64,000 nucleotides of DNA from Chloroflexota bacterium (GTDB lineage Bacteria; Chloroflexota; Anaerolineae; Anaerolineales; Anaerolineaceae). Under the pieces are notes generated by a model. It had not been told where the DNA came from. It did not search any database and worked only from the letters and a program-made list of their open reading frames with translations. Made by a program: the position numbers and the translations under genes. Positions 40,916 to 49,804 of the stretch are shown one piece after another. Numbering within the stretch: position 1 is the stretch's first letter; each line of letters begins with the position of its first letter. Where the stretch lies: the NCBI GenBank assembly GCA_004347695.1, contig SLTK01000010.1, positions 78,518-142,517 of the forward strand, in the 5' to 3' direction.

Positions 40916-41680
40916 CTATTCATTCACCTGCTTGAAATCCACCAGGATCAGATTCTTCTCGCACTCTTCGTATGTATTCAGCACGATCAAATCCGACAAC
41001 GGTAGATCGGACTGGTCGAATAGCTGGATCGTCAACTGCCCGACCGATATGCGCGGCGCATCGGCCAGGGTAAATTCATATCCGGACAGACCGTACTGCA
41101 GCGCGGTGCCCGTCAGGCTAAGCAGTTTGATCGTTCGGTTACCCAACCAACCATTGATTGCCACCCGAATCCCTTTTACCGGCCGGTTCTGGATGTCGAA
41201 CACTCGTCCCGCAACCCCCATCCAGGCACACCCGCGAGTTGGTTCATACAGGCTGGCGGAAATTCCCTGCGGCTCGGCCTGCAAACCAAAGGCGAATTTT
41301 CCGGGTTTGGCGGTTTCCGAAGTTGGCGATGGGCTCTGAGCTGCAGCCGGGGTACCGGCTACAATCAACACCGCCGTAGTCGGAGATGGAATTGCGGTCG
41401 GAGGATCGATTGCGGGCAGAGTCGGCTCGCTGGTGGCCGTCCAGGTTGGCGGAAGGCTGGTTGGAGTTTCACTGGCAGTTGGGGGGACAATTTCACCAAC
41501 CCTGTCCGGCGGCGGGTATGGATTGACGCCTGCAGCCGGATTATTGAAGATCACCAGCAGGAGCACTACCACGGCCAATGTGGTTAACAGGGCGACAATG
41601 GTTAATGCATTCCAATAACTTTCGCGTATGACCGTTTTTTTCTCGATCCCTTGTTCCTCATGTGATCCAACCGGTATCAT
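40916..41680 (-). CDS. Membrane-anchored extracytoplasmic protein with Thr/Pro linker
   Basis: 254 aa. Short cytoplasmic start, one transmembrane helix (about residues 27-47, ALTIVALLTTLAVVVLLLVIF), a long Pro/Ser/Thr-rich linker (about 55-125) and a beta-rich outer domain (about 128-250) starting at KFAFGLQAEPQG and including GCAWMGVAGRVFDIQNRPVKG and GYEFTLADAPRISVG. The outer domain resembles a carboxypeptidase-regulatory/Ig-like beta sandwich, but not clearly. It follows the parvulin gene by 18 bases on the minus strand and is probably co-expressed. Confidence 0.65.
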   Translation of the reverse strand: MIPVGSHEEQGIEKKTVIRESYWNALTIVALLTTLAVVVLLLVIFNNPAAGVNPYPPPDRVGEIVPPTASETPTSLPPTWTATSEPTLPAIDPPTAIPSPTTAVLIVAGTPAAAQSPSPTSETAKPGKFAFGLQAEPQGISASLYEPTRGCAWMGVAGRVFDIQNRPVKGIRVAINGWLGNRTIKLLSLTGTALQYGLSGYEFTLADAPRISVGQLTIQLFDQSDLPLSDLIVLNTYEECEKNLILVDFKQVNE

Positions 41681-41698
41681 GATCTGCTATTCCTCTTG

Positions 41699-42628
41699 CT
41701 AAGGCAATAAAATTTCGACTGTGCTGGCAGAACGCCGGGTTTCGAGCCAGCTATCCAGCGCGAGATGTTGTAACGTGAGTCGTGCGTCCACGGACAAAAT
41801 TCGGTCGCTTTCTCGTTCGAGAACATAAATGATGTGGTAACCAAAGTCGGTTTCAACCACCGGACTATGCTCCCCAGGTTGCAGGGCAAACGCGGCTTCT
41901 TCAACTGCTGGTTGCGTCAGGTAACCGCGCGGGAACCAGCCAAGCATGCCGCCGGTAGTGGGATCATACTTTGCTGCCAGGGTTGCAAAATCCGCGCCAG
42001 CATCCAGTTGACGGATCACACCATCGGCTGTGTCACGCTGCCGCACCAATATTTGCTGGACGCGTACCTGTTCAACGCGTTCAGGCACGGCATTGATCAG
42101 CGCATCGCGCTGCCAGGCACTGGCTGCTGCCCGACGCATGGCAGAACGGAAGCTGACCGGCGAATAGCCGTTTGCCGCCATCCAGGCATCCAGAGCAGCC
42201 TGGCCGCCAAGGTCAGCCGCCAGAGCATCGATTCGTTCCTGCAGCCCGGCATCATCGATTTGAAAACCGCCCTCGACGGCAGCTTGCGCCAGCAGCGTTT
42301 GGTTGATTAATTCATCCAATACCAATTGGCGTTGTTCTTCCGGAGAGCGTGTTTTACCCAGCTCCGCGTCCGCGGCCTGTAGCTGCATCCATTGAGCTTC
42401 ATACTCAGCCAGCGGGACACCCGCGCCATTGACAGTCAGCGCCATCGGTTCCGGCGTTGCAGTGACAGTCGCTGTTGCGGCAGGTACACCTGTAAAGACC
42501 GCGGTTCCCGTATCGGGAGTCTGGCTTCCGGGTAAAGTGGGATCAGCGCGGCAACCGCTTAAAAAAACCAGCGCCATGCTGGTTACCAGCAGGGCAGCTA
42601 TAAATCTTATCGTTTTCGGGGAAGGCAT
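41699..42628 (-). CDS. Parvulin-type peptidyl-prolyl isomerase lipoprotein (PrsA/SurA-like)
   Basis: Extracytoplasmic folding helper. 309 aa: signal peptide with lipobox (LVFLSGCRADP, Cys about 25), a Thr/Ala-rich linker, a SurA_N/trigger-factor-like chaperone part (about 60-185, including NGYSPVSFRSAMRRAAASAW) and a rotamase domain (about 188-280, QVRVQQILVRQRDTADGV, GMLGWFPRGYL and GEHSPVVETDFGYHII). On the minus strand TATAAT lies seven bases before the ATG, next to the groEL terminator, so the gene looks leaderless. Probable job: folding of exported proteins. Confidence 0.88.
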   Translation of the reverse strand: MPSPKTIRFIAALLVTSMALVFLSGCRADPTLPGSQTPDTGTAVFTGVPAATATVTATPEPMALTVNGAGVPLAEYEAQWMQLQAADAELGKTRSPEEQRQLVLDELINQTLLAQAAVEGGFQIDDAGLQERIDALAADLGGQAALDAWMAANGYSPVSFRSAMRRAAASAWQRDALINAVPERVEQVRVQQILVRQRDTADGVIRQLDAGADFATLAAKYDPTTGGMLGWFPRGYLTQPAVEEAAFALQPGEHSPVVETDFGYHIIYVLERESDRILSVDARLTLQHLALDSWLETRRSASTVEILLP

Positions 42629-42646
42629 GGGAATGATTATAATGCA

Positions 42647-42678
42647 AAACAGGCTGCGGAAGTTTCCGCAGCCTGTTT
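42647..42678 (-). terminator. Terminator after groEL
   Basis: AAACAGGCTGCGGAA and its complement TTCCGCAGCCTGTTT around a three-base loop, ending in TTTT on the minus strand. Its far end abuts the -10 of the parvulin gene. Confidence 0.75.
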
Positions 42679-42692
42679 ACAAATCGAGTGGT

Positions 42693-44324
42693 TTAGTATT
42701 CGGGCATCGGAGGAGGAGCAGCTTTTTCCTTCTCCGGTACATCCGTGATCAGAGCTTCGGTGGTCAGGATCATGGCCGCGATGGATGCAGCGTTCTCGAG
42801 GGCGCCGCGGGTAACTTTGGCCGGGTCGATGACGCCGCCTTTGACCATGTTCATGTACTCGTCGCGCAGCACATCATAACCAATCTTGGTGTCGTTGGCC
42901 TTTTTCTGCGCCTGGCGGACGTTCTCGATCACTACCGAACCTTCTTTGCCGGCGTTTTCGACGATCTTGCGCATCGGAACTTCCAGGGCTTTGCGCACGA
43001 TGTTGATGCCAATCTGCTCGTCCTCGTGATCAAGTTTGATGCCATCCAGCGCTGACATGGCATTGATCAGCGCAACACCGCCGCCCGGGACGATTCCTTC
43101 TTCAACTGCAGCGCGGGTCGCGGAGAGCGCGTCTTCCACGCGATGTTTCTTCTCTTTCAATTCGGTTTCGGTGGCAGCGCCAACGCGAATGATGGCAACG
43201 CCGCCGGAGAGTTTGGCCAGGCGTTCCTGGAGTTTTTCACGGTCGTAATCGCTGGTAGTCTTGTCGATCTCGACGCGAATCTGCTCAATCCGTCCGTGAA
43301 TTTCGGCTTCGTTACCCTTGCCGCCAATAAGGGTAGTGTTGTCTTTGTCGGCAACGACTTTTTCGGCTTTGCCAAGGTCAGTCAGGGTGGTGGTTTCCAG
43401 TTTGCGGCCGGTTTCTTCAGAAATAACCGAAGCGCCGGTCAGGGTGGCGATGTCCTGCAGCATTGCTTTGCGGCGATCGCCAAAACCGGGCGCTTTGACG
43501 GCCAGAACATTCAGCATACCGCGCAGCTTATTGAGCACCAGGGTAGCCAGTGCTTCGCCGTCGATATCTTCGGCAATGATGACCAGGTCGCGTTTGCCAA
43601 CCTGCACCAGTTTTTCCAGAACCGGGACGATATCCTGGGCGGCCGAGATTTTCTTGTCGTAGATCAAAACATAGGGCTCGCTGATGCTTGCTTCCATATG
43701 TTCGGGGTCGGTGATGAAGTAAGCCGAGATATAACCGCGGTCGAACTGCATACCTTCCACGTACTCAGTCTCGAACTCGAGACCCTTGGATTCTTCGACG
43801 GTAATGACGCCATCTTTACCAACCTTATCCATGACCTCGGCGATCAGCTCGCCGATCGTGCGGTCCTGGGCGGAGATGGTGGCAACATTGCCAATTTCTT
43901 CTTTGGTGGTGATGGTAATGGCCTGAGCGCGGATGCCATCGGCAACCGCTTTGGCGGCAGCTTCGATGCCGCGTTTGAGCAGCATCGGGTTGGCGCCGGC
44001 GGCCAGGGTCTTCAAGCCTTCCGTGACAATGGCGTGCGCCAAAACGGTCGAGGTGGTCGTACCGTCACCGGCAATGTCATTGGTCTTGGTGGCGGCTTCT
44101 TTGAGCAGTTGGGCGCCCATGTTTTCGAAGGGGTCTTCCAGCTCAATTTCTTTCGCTACAGTCACACCGTCATGGGTGATGGTGGGGGATCCAAATTTGC
44201 GATCGAGCGCCACATTCCGTCCCTTGGGGCCGAGAGTGGTCGCTACCGCAGAGGCAACAACATCAATTCCGTTCTTTAAGCGGCGGCGCGCATCTTCCGA
44301 AAATACCAATTGCTTGGCAGCCAT
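42693..44324 (-). CDS. groL: Chaperonin GroEL
   Basis: 60-kDa ATP-driven folding chamber. 543 aa, normal length. Seen: [23 protein letters not shown] (read in parts) near residue 33, the ATP loop [18 protein letters not shown] (about 81), [16 protein letters not shown] (about 404) and the C-terminal half [20 protein letters not shown]. The tail ends PPPMPEY, not the GGM repeats of E. coli. It follows groES by 35 bases on the minus strand and is expressed from the CIRCE-controlled promoter. Confidence 0.98.
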   Translation of the reverse strand: MAAKQLVFSEDARRRLKNGIDVVASAVATTLGPKGRNVALDRKFGSPTITHDGVTVAKEIELEDPFENMGAQLLKEAATKTNDIAGDGTTTSTVLAHAIVTEGLKTLAAGANPMLLKRGIEAAAKAVADGIRAQAITITTKEEIGNVATISAQDRTIGELIAEVMDKVGKDGVITVEESKGLEFETEYVEGMQFDRGYISAYFITDPEHMEASISEPYVLIYDKKISAAQDIVPVLEKLVQVGKRDLVIIAEDIDGEALATLVLNKLRGMLNVLAVKAPGFGDRRKAMLQDIATLTGASVISEETGRKLETTTLTDLGKAEKVVADKDNTTLIGGKGNEAEIHGRIEQIRVEIDKTTSDYDREKLQERLAKLSGGVAIIRVGAATETELKEKKHRVEDALSATRAAVEEGIVPGGGVALINAMSALDGIKLDHEDEQIGINIVRKALEVPMRKIVENAGKEGSVVIENVRQAQKKANDTKIGYDVLRDEYMNMVKGGVIDPAKVTRGALENAASIAAMILTTEALITDVPEKEKAAPPPMPEY

Positions 44325-44359
44325 AGTGATTCTCCTAGTTTATCGAATAGTATAAAAAA

Positions 44360-44659
44360 TTACTTAGGATCCACAATCGCGAGCAGATCGCTCTCGCGCA
44401 GGATCAACAGTTTCTTGCCATCGATTTTGATTTCAGTGCCGCCGTACTTGGCATACAACACTGTATCCCCCACTTTGACATCCATCGCGATTCGGTCGCC
44501 ATCTTCGTCGCGGTCACCGGGGCCAACAGACAAAACAACCCCCTTCTGGGGTTTTTCTTTAGCGGTTTCCGGGAGCACGATGCCACCAGCGGTGACTTCT
44601 TCCTGCTCCAGCGGCTCAACCACAACACGACTGCCTAAAGGCTTGAGATTGAATGACAT
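44360..44659 (-). CDS. groS: Co-chaperonin GroES
   Basis: Lid of the GroEL chamber. 99 aa: N-terminal [26 protein letters not shown] (read in parts), the mobile loop, the dome, and the end [21 protein letters not shown], typical of GroES. Start has GGAGGTTTC on the minus strand just before ATG 44659. Promoter and CIRCE operator lie directly upstream, so HrcA control is expected. Confidence 0.98.
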   Translation of the reverse strand: MSFNLKPLGSRVVVEPLEQEEVTAGGIVLPETAKEKPQKGVVLSVGPGDRDEDGDRIAMDVKVGDTVLYAKYGGTEIKIDGKKLLILRESDLLAIVDPK

Positions 44660-44699
44660 TGAAACCTCCGAACGTGAATTTGGTTTATCGACTGGACTT

Positions 44700-44726
44700 T
44701 TAGCACTCTATACTATAGAGTGCTAA
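44700..44726. promoter_or_regulatory. CIRCE operator (HrcA binding site)
   Basis: TTAGCACTC, nine bases, GAGTGCTAA: a perfect consensus CIRCE palindrome immediately downstream of the groES promoter start. HrcA itself is not in this window. Confidence 0.95.
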
Positions 44727-44735
44727 TATAACCAA

Positions 44736-44764
44736 ATCATAATCTCCTTCATAATCGAAGTCAA
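44736..44764 (-). promoter_or_regulatory. groES-groEL promoter
   Basis: On the minus strand: -35 TTGACT (44759-44764), 17-base spacer, -10 TATGAT (44736-44741). The predicted start near 44729 lies at the edge of the CIRCE element. Confidence 0.8.
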
Positions 44765-44800
44765 GGGGATTAATTGGCTTCTTATGAAACTCTGATATTT

Positions 44801-46168
44801 TTACTGGCTGGTGGTATTAAAAGAATCGCAGATGGCTTCGCTTGGCTCGATAATCGCCATGATTTCGGTATCGCTGCCAAATCTGGTTCGCACTTCCGCC
44901 AGCACCTCCACAGCCCGTTCGCAGTAATCTAAACCCGGGCGGTGCATACCTGCCAAAACTGACCCATAAGTGTAATAGTACAAAACCGAGCCATCCGTCA
45001 AAGGCAGCCCCGCAATCTCGAGTGGAAGGTCAACTTCTTCATTACAACGGCGTACTTCACAGCTCTCTTCTGCCGTACAGCCATAAACCGCGCACTTTAA
45101 CGCTGGAATCGCGCTTTCATAGTTGCGCGCCCGAAAATACACCAATCCCAACTGGCCATAAATATCCGGATTACTTGGCTGCATATCCAGCGCAGTGCGC
45201 ACATTCAAGGCTGCCGAAAAGAATTCCCCCATTTGCGAGTAGGTGCGAGAGATCGCCAGGTAGGGAACCGGGTCTTTTACACCAATGCGGTTATTGATAT
45301 TCACTGCCATTTCGTAATACAGCAGCGCATTATCATACATTTCCTTGGCCCGCACCTCGTTGGTGGAACGCAGCCCAAGCGTGCGGTAATTGGTGCCAAT
45401 GCGGATGTGCAGCGGGGTGAAGTTGGGTGTGATTTCGATGGCCTTTTTGTATTCTTCAATTGCTGCCTCGTACTCAGCGCTGGATTCGAGCACAAAGGCA
45501 TTCACCCGGTGAACGTCCATCAAACTGCTGTCTTTCTCCAACGCCTGGCGGATATTTTGAAAGGCCTGCTCGTACTTCAACTGGTCGATAAGAATTTCAG
45601 CATAATACGCCAGCGCCAATGCATTCTGGCTGTCTAATTGCAGCGCAGTAACTGCCGATCGTTCTGCCTCGGCCATTATTGCCCCGGCCTGTTCGCCCGC
45701 GTGAGTCGGGTTGGCGTTCCAGTTATACACAAAAGCGCGCACTGCCCAAACAAAGGAGCTTTCCGGTTCAGCTTCTACTGCCAGATCGATGTTCTTTTTG
45801 GCCTCGGTCAGCCGCGCCCTGGCATCGGCATCGGTATTCGACAAACCGGAGTAGTAGGTTTGAATCCGCGCCAATTCAGCGATTAATTCGCCATCATTTG
45901 GATCCAGGGCGGCGGCTTGCTGGTAAGCGCGGATGGCGGCCTCCAGGTTGCCGGCTTTGAACTGCGTTTCAGCTTCCAGGGCAAATGAGCTCGGCATGCG
46001 CGTGGCGGTCGGGGTGGGAGAAAAGGCTTCCTTGATATCACCGCGCTCGACGCCTAACCAGATATATAGCCCGGCAATAATCAGTGCCAAAATGAGCAAT
46101 ATCCGGGTTGGATTTGATCTTCCCCGTGATTTGCGAAACAAACTATGCCGGTTATCCAGTTCGATCAT
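44801..46168 (-). CDS. TPR-repeat membrane protein (paralogue of 46175-47434)
   Basis: 455 aa: a basic cytoplasmic start with GRSNPTRIL, a transmembrane helix (about residues 22-42), a short TPTAT linker, and a long array of tetratricopeptide repeats (about 62-375; e.g. GNLEAAIRAYQQAAALDPND, AAIEEYKKAIEITPNF, ESAIPALKCAVYGC). The end has several Cys (CTAEESCEVRRCNEE) that could form disulphides, since this part should lie outside. It is an adjacent paralogue of the next gene. The role is probably protein-protein contact at the cell surface; no specific partner known. Confidence 0.8.
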   Translation of the reverse strand: MIELDNRHSLFRKSRGRSNPTRILLILALIIAGLYIWLGVERGDIKEAFSPTPTATRMPSSFALEAETQFKAGNLEAAIRAYQQAAALDPNDGELIAELARIQTYYSGLSNTDADARARLTEAKKNIDLAVEAEPESSFVWAVRAFVYNWNANPTHAGEQAGAIMAEAERSAVTALQLDSQNALALAYYAEILIDQLKYEQAFQNIRQALEKDSSLMDVHRVNAFVLESSAEYEAAIEEYKKAIEITPNFTPLHIRIGTNYRTLGLRSTNEVRAKEMYDNALLYYEMAVNINNRIGVKDPVPYLAISRTYSQMGEFFSAALNVRTALDMQPSNPDIYGQLGLVYFRARNYESAIPALKCAVYGCTAEESCEVRRCNEEVDLPLEIAGLPLTDGSVLYYYTYGSVLAGMHRPGLDYCERAVEVLAEVRTRFGSDTEIMAIIEPSEAICDSFNTTSQ

Positions 46169-46174
46169 GAGTTT

Positions 46175-47434
46175 TTATTCAGGGGGAGGCGTCGCGGTTG
46201 GTTCAGGTACTTGCAGGTCGCCGTCAGCCACCTGCTGACAAAGGTTGACGATTTCCTCAGCGTTGGCTACCGAAAATTCCTCGATGCTGACGCCGTTTGC
46301 CACCAGTTGGGCAATCGGCAGAGCCTCGCCGCATCTCCCCTGATTTGCCAGAGACAGGCCAAGCATGGTGTAGAACTCCGACACCGGCCAGTAATCCAAC
46401 GCCAATCCTTCTACAACCTCGCCGGTGGCGGCAGTACCACCACGTATGGCAATATTAAGGTTTTCGATAGCTTTTGGGTAATCGGTCATGCGGTAATACA
46501 CGACGCCCAGGTAGCCGTAAAGAAATGGATCGGTTGGGTCGCGCTCAATGGCATCCACCCCAAACGAGACCGCATTCGGATATTCTCCAAGGCTGGCATA
46601 AGTCCGGGATAGCCTGGCATACGGCTCGGGATCAGTTGGGTTCAGCGAAATGGCATTGTTAAATTCTTGAATCGCTTTGGTGTTTTCACCAATTGCACGG
46701 TAGTTGCGGCCCAGGTAAATATGAAGATCAGCGATAAAGCGATTCAGGGCTATGGCCGCTTCGAACTCCGCCACTGCCTCTTCATAGTTGTTGGTGAATT
46801 CATAGACGATCCCACGCGCCCGATGGGCTTCCAGAATTTTAGGTTCAAAACTGAGCGCTTTTTTTGAAAATTCGATTGCCCGGTTGAGCATGTCCAAATC
46901 GCCGGAGGTCGTCTGCGAACGCAAAGCCAAAATTTCTGCCATGTAAGCATACGGCAGGGGGTTATTGGGATCCAGGTCGATGGCCTGCTGAAGCACGCTT
47001 TCCGCAGTGACCATATCATCGGTACGTCCAAGCGCATAACCGCGCAGCGCCATGGCCTGGGCATTACCGGGGTTGCTGACCAGCGCATTTCCGGCGTTAA
47101 CCAAAGCCTCGTCAAAGCGGGATGTGTAGATTTGCAAGCGGGCAATATTGACAAAAATGCCCGGATTATCCGGATTGAGCAGCAGTGCATCCTTGTAGTT
47201 TTGGATAGCCTGAGCGTACTTTCCTTCTGCAACAAGCTGCTCTGCCTCTGCCAGGTAGGTTTCGGGAGAGGTGGTAGGGGTGGGCGTGGGCATAAAAAGC
47301 GGCGGTGTTTGTGGAACAATCACCTGGTTGATATAGACTGCGCCGCCCACCAACAGAGCAAGAATGATGATCGTAAGGGGATTGGACCGCCGGCGCCGGC
47401 GGTTCATATTAAATTTACTTCCACGTAAATACAT
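46175..47434 (-). CDS. TPR-repeat membrane protein
   Basis: 419 aa from ATG 47434; ATG 47407 (410 aa) is equally possible, with GGAAG ten bases before it. A run of Arg (MNRRRRRSNP) precedes a transmembrane helix (about 19-38), then a TPTPTTSP linker and about eight TPR units (about 55-370; KYAQAIQNYKDALLLNPDNP, NYEEAVAEFEAAIALNR, NTKAIQEFNNAISLNPTDP, DYPKAIENLNIAIRGG). The topology puts the repeats outside the cell. It is transcribed before its paralogue, six bases apart, and both probably arose by tandem duplication. Confidence 0.8.
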   Translation of the reverse strand: MYLRGSKFNMNRRRRRSNPLTIIILALLVGGAVYINQVIVPQTPPLFMPTPTPTTSPETYLAEAEQLVAEGKYAQAIQNYKDALLLNPDNPGIFVNIARLQIYTSRFDEALVNAGNALVSNPGNAQAMALRGYALGRTDDMVTAESVLQQAIDLDPNNPLPYAYMAEILALRSQTTSGDLDMLNRAIEFSKKALSFEPKILEAHRARGIVYEFTNNYEEAVAEFEAAIALNRFIADLHIYLGRNYRAIGENTKAIQEFNNAISLNPTDPEPYARLSRTYASLGEYPNAVSFGVDAIERDPTDPFLYGYLGVVYYRMTDYPKAIENLNIAIRGGTAATGEVVEGLALDYWPVSEFYTMLGLSLANQGRCGEALPIAQLVANGVSIEEFSVANAEEIVNLCQQVADGDLQVPEPTATPPPE

Positions 47435-47520
47435 ATCTTGATCTTACCATCAGCCAGAAAACATCGTCAAGTTGTCTATCTCCCTTCACAGCTTGCTTTA
47501 ATAGTGCTGCCCTCCGCCGC

Positions 47521-47549
47521 TTGCGCCTCTCAAACAGTCAGGCTAAAAT
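47521..47549 (+). promoter_or_regulatory. trmD promoter (leaderless transcript)
   Basis: -35 TTGCGC (47521-47526), 17-base spacer, -10 TAAAAT (47544-47549); the trmD ATG follows after six bases. Confidence 0.65.
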
Positions 47550-47555
47550 CTCGGT

Positions 47556-48329
47556 ATGCGTTTTGATGTGTTTTCGTTATTACCCCAGGTTCTACAGCCC
47601 TATCTCGATGCCAGTATCTTGCAGCGCGCCATTCAGAACAATTTGCTCGAGGTGTTTCTTCACGATATCCGTTCCTGGACGACGGATAAACACCATGTCA
47701 CCGATGACACGCCTTTTGGTGGGGGCGGCGGGATGGTGATGAAGCCTGAGCCAATTTTCGCCGCAGTCGAGGATGTCTTGGGCAACCCGCCGGCCTGTCC
47801 GCTGATTTTACTCACGCCGCAGGGACGCACCTATACTCAACAGATAGCACAGGAACTATCCACCTACCCCCGGATTGCGCTGTTGTGCGGTCGTTACGAG
47901 GGGGTGGATGAGCGGGTGCGCGAACACCTGGTCTCGGATGAAATCTCGATCGGTGATTACGTGCTCACCGGCGGCGAGATCCCGGCGCTGCTTTTAATTG
48001 ACAGCATTGCCCGTTTGATCCCCGGCGCCCTGGGCGACCCGGACGGCGCTCAAGATGATTCTTTCGCCAGCGGCCTGCTCGAATATCCACATTACACCCG
48101 TCCGGCTGAATTTCGTGGGTGGCGCGTGCCGGATGTGCTGCTTTCCGGCAACCACGCGAAAATCGAACGTTGGCGCCGCGACCAGTCGTTACTCCGCACG
48201 TATCGCCGCCGGCCCGACTTGTTGGAGAGATTTGAACTCAACAAAAGAGATCGCGAATTCTTAAAAAAGCTGGAACAAGAAGATGCTGATGCAATGGTAA
48301 ATGACCCCCGGCCTGCACCGGAGAATTAA
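47556..48329 (+). CDS. trmD: tRNA (guanine-37-N1) methyltransferase
   Basis: SAM-dependent SPOUT enzyme that methylates G37 of tRNAs and prevents +1 frameshifting. 257 aa. Seen: [37 protein letters not shown] (about residue 50), [12 protein letters not shown] (about 85), the knot [17 protein letters not shown] (about 110), [20 protein letters not shown], and [15 protein letters not shown] (about 200). No ribosome site is seen; the -10 element lies six bases before ATG. Not linked here to rpsP-rimM-rplS, which often accompany trmD. Confidence 0.96.
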   Translation: MRFDVFSLLPQVLQPYLDASILQRAIQNNLLEVFLHDIRSWTTDKHHVTDDTPFGGGGGMVMKPEPIFAAVEDVLGNPPACPLILLTPQGRTYTQQIAQELSTYPRIALLCGRYEGVDERVREHLVSDEISIGDYVLTGGEIPALLLIDSIARLIPGALGDPDGAQDDSFASGLLEYPHYTRPAEFRGWRVPDVLLSGNHAKIERWRRDQSLLRTYRRRPDLLERFELNKRDREFLKKLEQEDADAMVNDPRPAPEN

Positions 48330-48377
48330 TCTGCAAGGGCAAACCAACAATCCTTTCAACGCAAAGGGGCAACCACA

Positions 48378-49643
48378 ATGAACAGAAAATTTTCCATCGG
48401 CAAAACCTTACTGCTCGGCTTTGGTTTCTTTGGCGTCAGCGTCATTTGGTCAGTTTACAACGCTTACGTGCCCATCTTCCTGGCGAACAAATTCCATTTG
48501 CAACCCGTTATGATCGGTTTCTTCATGACGCTGGATAACATCGCGGCGTTATTAATTCAACCCCCCATTGGCGCCTGGTCAGATCGGCTGCGTACACCTA
48601 TCGGGCGGCGTATGCCGTTCATCCTGGTTGGCGCGCCACTTGGCGCCCTGGCATTTGGGCTGATCCCAATCCAAACCATCTTGCCCTTATTCGTTGCCTG
48701 CACCAGTACATTGCTGCTCAGCATGGCACTGTGGCGCACACCGGTCATTGCCCTGATGCCCGACATCACCCCATCCCACTATCGCTCGCAGGCCAACGGC
48801 ATCATCAACTTCATGGGCGGCATTGGCGCCATCATCGCTTTCTTGTATGGCGCCGATCTTTATGACCTTAATCCGGCCTATCCCTTCTGGCTTGGATCGG
48901 TGCTGGTCATCTTTGCTTCGCTGATGGTCTTGATTTTCATCCGCGAACCAAAAGAATTCGAGACCACCGATAAAACAGACCCCAACTTGTGGGTCAGCCT
49001 GAAAAAGGTGTGGAGCGAACAGGAAAAATCTCCCCTGCGAATTCTTTTTGCCATTTTCTGCTGGTTTGTTGCCTACAACGCCATCGAAGCCTTTTTTACG
49101 CTGTACGCGGTCAACCATCTTGGCGTAGCCGAGTCGGATGGGGCGCGATTGCTGGGGCAGCTCTCCCTGTTTTTTGTTCTCATGGCGCTGCCTGCCGGCC
49201 TGATTGGCGGTTCAATCGGACGCCGCCGCACGATCATAATCGGCATCATCGGGTTGGCTGCCTGCATGGTAGCCATGTTCGTCATCCCGGCTGAAACCCT
49301 CACCATCAGCCTCACCCGGCTGCCGGTGCTTGGCAACGTGCCGGTAGTTGGCGTTATATTGATGCTGGCCGGCGTCTCCTGGGCGTTGATCAACATCAAT
49401 TCGCTGCCCATGGTGGTGGACATGACCGACGACATGCACGTCGGTACCTACACCGGGCTGTACTACCTGTTCTCGACCATGGCAGCCATCCTCGGACCCA
49501 ACCTCAACGGGTTGATCGTTCAATTAAGTGGATCGAATTACGCATTCATTATGATCATCGGTCCGATCTTCATGCTGTTGGCCTTAATCCTCATGGCAGG
49601 CGTCCGTCGTGGGGAAGCCAAACCCCAATCTGCGGCAATCTAA
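48378..49643 (+). CDS. MFS transporter (SLC45/sugar-symporter-like)
   Basis: 421-residue major facilitator with about twelve hydrophobic helices. Helix 1-2 reads FGFFGVSVIWSVYNAYVPIFL and IAALLIQPPIGAWSDRLRTPIGRRMPFI; the loop DRLRTPIGRRMP resembles glycoside/sucrose symporters (SLC45/GPH type). The second half repeats the pattern (GGSIGRRRTIIIG, the loop 8-9 equivalent), and the stretch VVDMTDDMHVGTYTGLYY is also typical of that group. ATG 48378 has AAAGGGG upstream. The substrate is likely a sugar or glycoside (inference). It is 48 bases downstream of trmD. Confidence 0.85.
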   Translation: MNRKFSIGKTLLLGFGFFGVSVIWSVYNAYVPIFLANKFHLQPVMIGFFMTLDNIAALLIQPPIGAWSDRLRTPIGRRMPFILVGAPLGALAFGLIPIQTILPLFVACTSTLLLSMALWRTPVIALMPDITPSHYRSQANGIINFMGGIGAIIAFLYGADLYDLNPAYPFWLGSVLVIFASLMVLIFIREPKEFETTDKTDPNLWVSLKKVWSEQEKSPLRILFAIFCWFVAYNAIEAFFTLYAVNHLGVAESDGARLLGQLSLFFVLMALPAGLIGGSIGRRRTIIIGIIGLAACMVAMFVIPAETLTISLTRLPVLGNVPVVGVILMLAGVSWALININSLPMVVDMTDDMHVGTYTGLYYLFSTMAAILGPNLNGLIVQLSGSNYAFIMIIGPIFMLLALILMAGVRRGEAKPQSAAI

Positions 49644-49679
49644 ACGGAATACTGGAGCAGGTCAGATAATATTTCACAC

Positions 49680-49708
49680 TTGTCCCGATTGGCAATCGGT
49701 TGTATACT
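49680..49708 (+). promoter_or_regulatory. Promoter of the BMP-type binding protein gene
   Basis: -35 TTGTCC (49680-49685), 17-base spacer, -10 TATACT (49703-49708), followed by a roughly 90-base leader to ATG 49805. Confidence 0.65.
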
Positions 49709-49804
49709 GAGGGCATGCTTGGCAGGGGGCAATGCCGTGAATACGCCCCTCTGCAAGATAAAAATCACCCATCTTTTGTTCCTTTTCAGGAGGAGAAACC
49801 CCAA

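Noticed and set aside
43143..44279. 378-codon plus-strand frame opposite groEL
   Set aside because: Antisense shadow of groEL; Gly/Phe-rich product without motifs.
49700..49804. Longer N-terminus of the BMP lipoprotein
   Set aside because: The upstream ATG lies in the promoter and would bury the signal peptide; ATG 49805 has a strong ribosome site.
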